Under the pieces are notes generated by a model. The model was not told the origin of the DNA. It searched no databases and was given only the letters and a program-made list of their open reading frames with translations. The translations under genes were made by a program, and so were the position numbers. This document shows positions 1 through 6,385 of a stretch of 64,000 bases of DNA, one piece after another. Origin of the DNA: Actinomadura rupiterrae (GTDB lineage: Bacteria > Actinomycetota > Actinomycetes > Streptosporangiales > Streptosporangiaceae); NCBI RefSeq assembly GCF_024172125.1, contig NZ_JAMZEA010000001.1, positions 372,001-436,000 on the forward strand. The letters are read 5' to 3'. Position 1 is the first letter of the stretch; every line of letters begins with the position of its first letter.

Positions 1-1
1 G

Positions 2-1261
2 GCGCTGCTGCTCGCCGTGGCCGTCCAGCGGCTCTACCACAGCGAGGCGATCACCAAGCTGGAGCGGGACGCCACCCGCGTCGCCGCCACCGCGCCGGAC
101 GACGAGGCGCACAACCCGCGGCCGTTCAGCAAGCCGGTCGGCCTCAACAAGCGCCTGGTCGTCGGGATCTACCGGGTGGACGGCACCCGCATCGTCGGGG
201 ACGGCCCGGAGTCGTCCCCGCTGGCGTCCGAGGCGGCCAACGGGCGGCTGCACGAGTCGGTCGAGGGCGGCACCCTCACGGTCGTCGCGCCGATCCCGTC
301 CGAGGTGGGCGTCACCTCGATCGCCCGCGTCGGGATGCCGCAGAACGACGTGAACGACCGGCGGAACCGGGCCTGGCTGCTGATGGGCGCGTTCGCCGTG
401 CTGGTGATCGGGCTCGCCGCGGGCGCCGCGTTCTACCAGTCCCGCCGGCTGGCGCGCCCGCTGGAGCGGCTGACCCGCGCCGCGCAGTCCCTCGGCGACG
501 GCGACTTCACCGTCCGGGCCGAGCCGTCCGGCGTCCGGGAGGCGGACGAGGCGGGCCGCGCGCTGGAGGTCACCGCGCGCCGCCTCGGCTCCATGCTGGA
601 CCGCGAGCGCGCCTTCAGCGCCGACGTCTCGCACCAGCTCCGCACCCCGCTGACCGGCCTCCTGCTCGGCCTCGAATCCGCCCTGGAGCGCCCCAGCGCC
701 GACCTCACCGCCGCGATCCGCGCGGCCGTGCGGCGCGGCGAGCACCTGCGCGACATCATCGACGACCTGCTCCGGCTCGCCCGGGACGCCGGCCCCGACG
801 CCGAGGTCCTGGACGTCCCGGACCTCCTGGCCGACCTGCGCTCCCGCTGGTCGGTGACGCTCGCGGGCGTGGACCGCCCGGTCGCGGTCACCGCGCACGA
901 CCCGCTGCCCGACCTGCACGTGAAGTCGTCCGCCGTCCGGCAGATCCTGGACGTCCTGATCGACAACGCCGTCACGCACGGCGCGGGCCGGATCACCGTC
1001 GAGGCCAGCGACATCGGCGGCGGCCTCGCCATCGACGTCTCCGACGAGGGCCCCGGCGTCACCGACGACGCCGAGGACATCTTCGCCCGCCGGCACTCCG
1101 CCTCGGCCGACGGCCACGGCATCGGCCTGGCCCTCGCCCGCTCCCTCGCCGAGGCCGAGGGCGGCCGGCTCGTCCTGCGCCGCCCGTCGCCGCCGATCTT
1201 CACCCTGCTACTGCCCGCCGCCGACCCCCTCCCCCCTTCCGCCGACCACCCCAACCCCTGA
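2..1261 (+). CDS. Sensor histidine kinase, 5' end missing
   Basis: The frame is open from the window edge, so the true start and first membrane segment lie upstream. What remains is an extracellular sensor part (about residues 5-125), a transmembrane helix (GAFAVLVIGLAAGAAFY), a HAMP linker, a HisKA dimerisation domain with the H-box ADVSHQLRTPLTG, and an HATPase_c domain with an N-box (DNAVTHG) and a G1 box (DEGPGV). This is the architecture of a membrane-bound EnvZ/BaeS-like kinase that autophosphorylates on the H-box His and passes phosphate to a response regulator, presumably encoded just upstream. The protein ends soon after the ATP domain in a Pro-rich tail. The ligand cannot be inferred. 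Confidence 0.9.
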   Translation, partial: ALLLAVAVQRLYHSEAITKLERDATRVAATAPDDEAHNPRPFSKPVGLNKRLVVGIYRVDGTRIVGDGPESSPLASEAANGRLHESVEGGTLTVVAPIPSEVGVTSIARVGMPQNDVNDRRNRAWLLMGAFAVLVIGLAAGAAFYQSRRLARPLERLTRAAQSLGDGDFTVRAEPSGVREADEAGRALEVTARRLGSMLDRERAFSADVSHQLRTPLTGLLLGLESALERPSADLTAAIRAAVRRGEHLRDIIDDLLRLARDAGPDAEVLDVPDLLADLRSRWSVTLAGVDRPVAVTAHDPLPDLHVKSSAVRQILDVLIDNAVTHGAGRITVEASDIGGGLAIDVSDEGPGVTDDAEDIFARRHSASADGHGIGLALARSLAEAEGGRLVLRRPSPPIFTLLLPAADPLPPSADHPNP

Positions 1262-1437
1262 CATCGGCGCAGTAAGCACCCCAGAATTGCTTTTTCACGG
1301 ATCAACTTCGCCGATAGTCCGCCCCTTGGGGAGATCATTACCCGGCACCCCCTAGGCTGGCGGCGTTGGGCATTCTGTGCGCCCTCATCCGTACACCCGC
1401 ATGACCCCGTCCGGTCCTTTCCTCATGGGCGACACAG

Positions 1438-3087
1438 ATGGCATTGGCAGGGGACGCGGCCGTCTCGGAGCTCGACCCCGGGACAGAGGCCCGAAACACG
1501 GCACGGCGGACGCCTCCGCGTCTCGCCGTCATGCCGGAACGGGCGGACCTTCCGGAACCGGCGCTCCTGGCCGAACCGAAATCCCTCGCCGAAACGCTCC
1601 CCGCCCTGGAAGTCGTCCCCGCGCTAGAAGTGACACCTGCGCTAGAAGTGGCGCTGGAATCGGTGCCTGCGCTGGAAGCACCGCCCGTGCTCGAAGTGGC
1701 GCCTGCGCTGGAAGTGGTGCCTGCGCCGGAAACGGTGGTCGTGCCGGAGCCGGCGGGGTGGAAGCTGCGGTTCGGGTTGCTATGGACGGGATCGGCGGCG
1801 TCGCTGCTCGGCGCGATGAGCGTCACGACCGCGGCGCCGCTGCTCGCGTTCACGCTCACCGGCTCGCCCGCGTTCGTGAGCTGGGTCGTCGCGGCCGGAA
1901 CGGTCCCCGGGCTGCTGCTTCATGTGCCCGCCGGGATGCTCGTGGACCGGCTCGACCACTGGCGGACGATGCTGGTCGGCCAGACCGTCCGGACGCTGAT
2001 GTCGCTGGCGGTCGTGCTGACGCTCGCCGCCGGGGTGTTCCGGCCGGGCGTGCTGGTGGTCGCGGCGCTGGTCAGCGGGGCCTGCACGACCTTCTACAAC
2101 GTCGCCGAGGTGACCGCCGTGCCGCGCGTCGTCCCGGCGGCACGGCTCCAGACCGCGATGGCGCAGAACGAGGGCCGCGCGAACGGCGCGATGCTGCTCG
2201 GACGGCCCCTGGGCGGCGTCCTGCACGCGGTCGGGACGGCCGTCCCGTATGCGGCCGACGCCGTGTTCGGGCTCGCGTCCATGCTGGCGATCCTGACGCT
2301 CCGCTCCGCCGGGCTCCGGGGGCGCTGCGCGGGCCAGGACGATGCCGCACGTCCGCATGAGGGTTGGGCGCATGTCCGGCCGCTGCGGGCGGACGGCCCG
2401 ACCGTCGCGTCCGCGCCCCGCCGGAAAGGGGCGCTCACGGCGGAGATGCTCGAAGGTCTGAAATGGCTGTGGCGGTACCGGTTCCTGCGCACGACGCTGA
2501 TCGCGTGCACCGCCACCAACCTGCTGTTCCAGATGGTCACGCTGCTGCTGGTCGTGCGCGCGCGTGATGCCGGGCTTCCGCTCGCCATGGTCGGCGTGCT
2601 GCTCGCGGCGCCCGGACTCGGCGGATCGTTCGTGTCCGGCTACGTGGCGCTCACCCGCAGGCGGCGGTTCGGGCGGCGTCCGCTGCGCCTCGTGCGGCTG
2701 TGCATGTGGGCGTGGCTGGGGATGACCGTCCTGCTCGCGGCCGTCCCGTGGGCCGGTGTGTGGATGGTCGCCTGGGGCGGCGTCGGGTTCGTCGGCGCCC
2801 GGCTGAACATCGCGCTCTCCGCCTACCAGGCCAGCCGCACCCCTCCCGAGCTGCGCGGACGCGTCGCCGGGACGAACCGCTTCGTCACCCTCGGCGTCGC
2901 CCCGATCGGCACGATGTGCGGCGGCGTGGCGATCACGGCGGTCGGCGCCCTCGCGGTCGCGTGGGCGGTGCCCCTCGCCATCGCCGCCACGGGCGTCCTG
3001 CTCTGGACGGCCCGGAGGGCACGGGTGCGGCGGCTCCGGCGCCGGACCCGCCGGGACGCGGCGCCGGCACCGATGGCCCTCGTGTGA
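1438..3087 (+). CDS. MFS transporter with repeat-bearing N-terminus
   Basis: This encodes 549 residues. From about residue 108 it is a major facilitator superfamily permease of the enterobactin-exporter/MFS_3 type, with many hydrophobic helices and the loop GMLVDRLDHWRTMLVGQTVR, which fits the MFS motif-A region between TM2 and TM3. It probably exports a small molecule by proton antiport; the substrate is unknown. The first ~108 residues are unusual: hydrophilic and dominated by a six-residue PALEVx repeat. No clear Shine-Dalgarno precedes the ATG at 1438. Internal starts at the ATG at 1531 or the GTG codons near 1738 would give shorter products, the latter close to the usual family length, so the N-terminus is uncertain. 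The 3' end overlaps a convergent gene by 155 bp. Confidence 0.82.
   Translation: MALAGDAAVSELDPGTEARNTARRTPPRLAVMPERADLPEPALLAEPKSLAETLPALEVVPALEVTPALEVALESVPALEAPPVLEVAPALEVVPAPETVVVPEPAGWKLRFGLLWTGSAASLLGAMSVTTAAPLLAFTLTGSPAFVSWVVAAGTVPGLLLHVPAGMLVDRLDHWRTMLVGQTVRTLMSLAVVLTLAAGVFRPGVLVVAALVSGACTTFYNVAEVTAVPRVVPAARLQTAMAQNEGRANGAMLLGRPLGGVLHAVGTAVPYAADAVFGLASMLAILTLRSAGLRGRCAGQDDAARPHEGWAHVRPLRADGPTVASAPRRKGALTAEMLEGLKWLWRYRFLRTTLIACTATNLLFQMVTLLLVVRARDAGLPLAMVGVLLAAPGLGGSFVSGYVALTRRRRFGRRPLRLVRLCMWAWLGMTVLLAAVPWAGVWMVAWGGVGFVGARLNIALSAYQASRTPPELRGRVAGTNRFVTLGVAPIGTMCGGVAITAVGALAVAWAVPLAIAATGVLLWTARRARVRRLRRRTRRDAAPAPMALV
1600..1737 (+). repeat. 18-bp coding tandem repeat (PALEVx)
   Basis: About seven imperfect copies of an 18-bp unit, close to cctgcgctggaagtggtg, encode PALEVV, PALEVT, PALEVA and variants in the N-terminal extension of the MFS transporter. 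The period is a multiple of three, so copy-number changes keep the frame. Confidence 0.8.
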
Positions 3088-3583
3088 GCGCCCGCCCGAC
3101 GTCTCCGAGCAGCTTCTGGAGTTCGTCGTCCACCTCGGCCGCGCTGCGCGGGTCCTGCTTGCCGGACTCGCCGAGCCCGTGCAGCCAGGCGCGCCGCACC
3201 TCCGCGCGCAGCGCGTCAAGCGGCCGCTCCAACTTCGGATCGTGCCCGGCCGCGTCCAGGAACGCCTGGATCTCCCTGACCACGGTGCGGTACTCGTCCG
3301 TAATGCGCCTTCTCAGCTCCTCGACCTCGCCGTCGAACTGCTTCAGCCGACCGATCAGGCGGATCGTCACGCCGAGGTCGACGACGGCGTTGTCCATGCT
3401 GCGCAAGGCGTCGCGGACGCGCTGGGCGGCGGCGTCCGCGTGCTCGGCCTCGCGCGCGTCCGCCGCGCGCCGCCGCTCGTAGGAGTGCCCGAGCCGGGTG
3501 GTGACGACGCCGACGACCGCGGTGAGCGTCCCGGTGAGGACGGCCGTCCCGCCCGTCACCAGCGCCGTGGCAGTGGAGCCCAT
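2933..3583 (-). CDS. Hypothetical membrane-anchored coiled-coil protein
   Basis: I do not recognise a named family. The ATG at 3583 gives 216 residues: an N-terminal hydrophobic segment (TALVTGGTAVLTGTLTAVVG), then a long charged, probably helical stretch rich in Arg, Glu and Asp (residues ~30-150) that looks like a coiled coil, then a Pro/Arg-rich tail. This resembles small actinobacterial proteins with one membrane anchor and a cytoplasmic helical rod. An upstream in-frame start exists at 3721, but the added residues look non-coding. The C-terminal 50 codons overlap the convergent MFS gene; the low-complexity tail there may simply be read-through to the first stop. Confidence 0.6.
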   Translation of the reverse strand: MGSTATALVTGGTAVLTGTLTAVVGVVTTRLGHSYERRRAADAREAEHADAAAQRVRDALRSMDNAVVDLGVTIRLIGRLKQFDGEVEELRRRITDEYRTVVREIQAFLDAAGHDPKLERPLDALRAEVRRAWLHGLGESGKQDPRSAAEVDDELQKLLGDVGRALTRGPSVPAPRPGGSGAGAAAPVPSGPSRAGRPWRRWRGAPPTRPRGRRPP

Positions 3584-3686
3584 GCCATGATCCTGCCCCG
3601 GAACCGGACGCCGCTCAGCGTCACATGCCACACCTGGAACGGCTTCCGTCCCAAGTAACTCGCAAGCCCGCCGAGGGGCACGGGGG

Positions 3687-5858
3687 TCACACGTCTGCCA
3701 GGAGGCGCCAGGCTTCGGCACGGAGGTGCTCGGGGAGGGGCGGGTGGCGGGCCTCGACGGCGCGGGTCGCGAGGTCGGTGGCGGTGCCGGTGTCGCCGGT
3801 CATCAGCTCGACCTGGGCCGCCCGGTACAGGGCCGGGCCGCTCTCCGCGCCCGCCGCGACGACCTCGCCGATCTCCTCGCGCGCCGCGTCCAGCCGGCCG
3901 CGCCGGGCGAGGGCGAGCGCGCGGGCGGCGCGGGCGCCGGGGTCGGCGGACCGGCCGAGCCGGTCCAGGTCGCGCAGCGCCGACTCCGACTCGCCGCGGT
4001 CGGCGCGGATCTCGCCGCGGATCTCCAGCGCCTCGGGCACGTCGCCGTGCCGGTTGAGCACGCCGCTGAGCACCGCGAGCGCGGCTTCGGGACGTCCGGC
4101 GCGCCACAGCATCCGGCCGAGGCCCACCTGGACGGACGCGTCGCCCGGTGCGAGGTCCGCGCCGCTGCGCATCAGCGCCACGCCGCGTTCGACGTCGCCC
4201 GCCGCGAACCGCGCCCAGCCCTCGGCGGCGAGCTGCCGGACGACCGCCGCGCCGTCGTCGATCGTCTGGAGCAGCTCGCCCGCGCGCCGGTAGCAGTGGC
4301 CCGCCTCGTCGTAGCCGCCGTGCAGGTAGGCGATGTTCCCGAGGACGGTCTGGACGTCCGCCTGGAACCCGGCGTCGGTCCCCGGATGCCCGGCCGCGGA
4401 GCCCGCGAGGCCGCGGGCGAGCAGGGCCTCCCCGGCGGCGAGCGCGGTCTCGGCCGCGCGGAGCCGGTGCCGCGGGTCCGCCGGGCGGCGCGAGTTCCGC
4501 CGCCTGGGCCGCTCCCCCAGCGCGCGGAAGGCGGAGGCCAGCTCAGGATTGCTGAGGACGTCGGTCACGGCGCCGCCGTCGCGGACGCTCGTCACCAGGT
4601 GCGCTTCGCGGAGGAGATGGAGTGCGGCGGCGGACGGGACGGAAGGTCTCGGCCGGAACGCGCGGCCGGGGTCAGGGGCCGCCGTGTCCTTGGGATGCGG
4701 AGGGATTCCGGCGGCGCGGCGGGCGACGTCCTCCGGTGTCCGCTCCCACTTCTTGAGGGTGCGCCAGTCGTCCTCGGAGGCCGCGCCGACGGAGCGGGCC
4801 GCGGCGTCCAGATCGTCCGCGATGGCGTTGACGGACGCGGCGCAGAGGTCGGCGATGATGTCGTCCAGCCCGGGGAGCAGCCGTTCGGGGAGGGTGTCGT
4901 CGTCCTCGTCGAGGCCGTCCCAGACGGCCCGGCAGGCGCTCTGGAGCAGCGCCGGGTCGACGGCGGCGTCATGGCGTGCGGCGCTCAGCTCGTCCACCAG
5001 GCGTTCGGCCGCGCCGGGCGCGAAGGCCCGGCCCGCCTGCCGCGCGGGTTCGGCGACCGCGTCCAGGGCCGCGCTCCGGCCGAGCGGCGCGAGCCGCAGC
5101 TCCGCGATCGGGAGCCCCTGCCGCGCGACGGCGCCGAGCAGGTCGTCGGCGTGCTCGTCCCGCACCGACAGCAGCAGCCGGACGCCGGAATCGGCAGCGA
5201 CCGCCGCGAGCAGCTCGGGCAGGCCGTTGTACCGGGTGGCCGCCGCGCGGCCGGTGAACCAGCGCTCGGCGCGGTCCACCGCGAGCAGCACCGGCCGCCG
5301 CCCGCCGGGCAGCCCGCGCCGGATGCGGCGCAGGAGGGCGGCCATCGGGTCGGCGTCGCCGGGCGCCTCGTTCCAGGCGGCGAGCAGCGCCAGCAGGTAC
5401 GGGTCGGTCTCCGGGAACGCCGCGGTCGGCAGGACGCGTCCCTGCGGCTCGACGGCGACCGGTCCGACGTCCACGAGCGGGGCGGGCGCGCGTCGCTCGT
5501 CGCGCAGCAGCGGCACGGCGCCCGCGCGGATCAGCGACGTCCGGCCGCAGCCGCCCGGCCCGCGCAGGACGGTGACCGGACGGTGCGTCCACAGCTCCGC
5601 GAGGCGCCGCGCCTCCTCGGCGCGGCCGAAGAACCGGTGCCGCTCCCCTTCGGTGAACGGCCTGAGCCCGGGATACGGGTTCCCGTCCCCGGAGTACGGG
5701 CCCGCGCCACCGGCGGCCGGAGCCGCGTCGAGCGGAGGCGGGTTCGCATCGAGCGGGGGCGGGGACGCGTCGCGCGGAGGCGGGTTCGCACCGAGCGGGG
5801 GCGGGGACGCGTCACCCGTGTTCGGGTTCGCGCCAGGGCGGGCCGGGAACTGCTCCAC
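3687..5858 (-). CDS. STAND-type NTPase with C-terminal TPRs
   Basis: The chosen start is the GTG at 5858, which has GGGAG about 7 nt upstream; an in-frame GTG at 5915 has no ribosome site. The product is 723 aa. Residues ~1-60 are a Pro/Asn/Asp-rich spacer. Then comes YPGLRPFTEGERHRFFGR, the typical entry to nSTAND1 NTPases. The P-loop reads GPGGCGRTS, with Arg in place of the usual Lys, and the Walker B region reads LLAVDRAERWF. The C-terminal third is Ala/Arg-rich helical repeats of TPR type. STAND proteins act as ATP-controlled scaffolds or signal switches. It lies 69 bp downstream of the FxsA-like precursor on the same strand, so co-transcription is likely, and it may replace other accessory genes of Fxs systems. 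The Arg substitution suggests weakened or lost ATP hydrolysis. Confidence 0.78.
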   Translation of the reverse strand: MEQFPARPGANPNTGDASPPPLGANPPPRDASPPPLDANPPPLDAAPAAGGAGPYSGDGNPYPGLRPFTEGERHRFFGRAEEARRLAELWTHRPVTVLRGPGGCGRTSLIRAGAVPLLRDERRAPAPLVDVGPVAVEPQGRVLPTAAFPETDPYLLALLAAWNEAPGDADPMAALLRRIRRGLPGGRRPVLLAVDRAERWFTGRAAATRYNGLPELLAAVAADSGVRLLLSVRDEHADDLLGAVARQGLPIAELRLAPLGRSAALDAVAEPARQAGRAFAPGAAERLVDELSAARHDAAVDPALLQSACRAVWDGLDEDDDTLPERLLPGLDDIIADLCAASVNAIADDLDAAARSVGAASEDDWRTLKKWERTPEDVARRAAGIPPHPKDTAAPDPGRAFRPRPSVPSAAALHLLREAHLVTSVRDGGAVTDVLSNPELASAFRALGERPRRRNSRRPADPRHRLRAAETALAAGEALLARGLAGSAAGHPGTDAGFQADVQTVLGNIAYLHGGYDEAGHCYRRAGELLQTIDDGAAVVRQLAAEGWARFAAGDVERGVALMRSGADLAPGDASVQVGLGRMLWRAGRPEAALAVLSGVLNRHGDVPEALEIRGEIRADRGESESALRDLDRLGRSADPGARAARALALARRGRLDAAREEIGEVVAAGAESGPALYRAAQVELMTGDTGTATDLATRAVEARHPPLPEHLRAEAWRLLADV
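5721..5813 (-). repeat. Pro-rich coding repeat in the STAND protein
   Basis: About four imperfect copies of a 24-bp unit encode DASPPPLG / ANPPPR / DASPPPLD / ANPPPLDA. They form a flexible linker between the start and the NTPase domain. Confidence 0.7.
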
Positions 5859-5927
5859 GTCGCCCACTCCCTCGCCCGGTTCAGCTCGGCTCGACCGCGC
5901 CCGGTCCCGCTCCACGGATCCGGCGCG

Positions 5928-6104
5928 TCACTCGTCGCCGAGGTAGGCGCTGAAGTTCGCGGACACCGCGGGCGGCCTGCGGCCGGGCGCGAGCACCCTC
6001 TCGATCTCCTCGGCGAGCACCGTCCCGCCGAGCCCGCTCAGCTCCTCCAGGGAGGTCCCGGAAAGATCCGGCAGGTCGCTGCGGAAATCCACCTCGTCGC
6101 GCAT
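5928..6104 (-). CDS. FxsA-like RiPP precursor peptide (58 aa)
   Basis: The ATG at 6104 has a strong ribosome site, AAGGAG, 8-10 nt upstream. The leader region contains LPDLSGTSLEELSGLGG followed by VLAEEIERVL, which matches the conserved leader of FxsA (FxSxx-COOH) peptides in actinomycetes as I remember them: an acidic start, [L/P]DLSGxxL, then a helix ending in RVL. Canonical family members end in Phe-x-Ser-x-x-COOH, the site where FxsB installs an aromatic-to-beta-carbon cross-link. This peptide instead ends NFSAYLGDE, so Phe is followed by seven residues and the FxSxx ending is absent. It is the likely substrate of the FxsB-like enzyme at 8978-11527. The match is by eye, not by profile search. 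Confidence 0.75.
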   Translation of the reverse strand: MRDEVDFRSDLPDLSGTSLEELSGLGGTVLAEEIERVLAPGRRPPAVSANFSAYLGDE

Positions 6105-6385
6105 CGGAAGGCTCCTTGTTGCGGCGGTCGGGGGCCCGTCTGTGATTGTCCATGTTCCCCCGATCCGGCGGGGGAACCTGACCACATCGCGCCACTGTGC
6201 TGTCCGGCATTGCGGGCGCGCATTACGCGCGGGATTATGCGCCCTTCACGCGTCCTTCCGCCAGCCTGTTCGGAAAATTCCACAGCCCGGGCCGGAATCG
6301 GTTTTCCGTCATGGCCGGGCCTCCGGCGGCGGCATAGGATGCTTGACAAGATCAGTGGTGCGCCCACGTGCGGGAGGCGAGTCGC
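6105..6385. promoter_or_regulatory. Divergent control region of the Fxs cluster
   Basis: This 281-bp non-coding stretch separates the precursor gene (minus) from fxsT (plus). It is less GC-rich than its surroundings. An imperfect dyad, GCGCATTA / TTATGCGC with a 9-nt spacer, sits at 6218-6242 and is a candidate operator or AT-rich promoter core. On the plus strand TAGGAT at 6335-6340 could be a -10 element. A perfect TTGACA at 6343-6348 lacks a good -10 at normal spacing before the start codon. Confidence 0.4.

Noticed and set aside
6343..6348. TTGACA as a -35 box for fxsT
   Set aside because: No -10 element at 16-19 bp spacing; the start codon is only 38 bp downstream.
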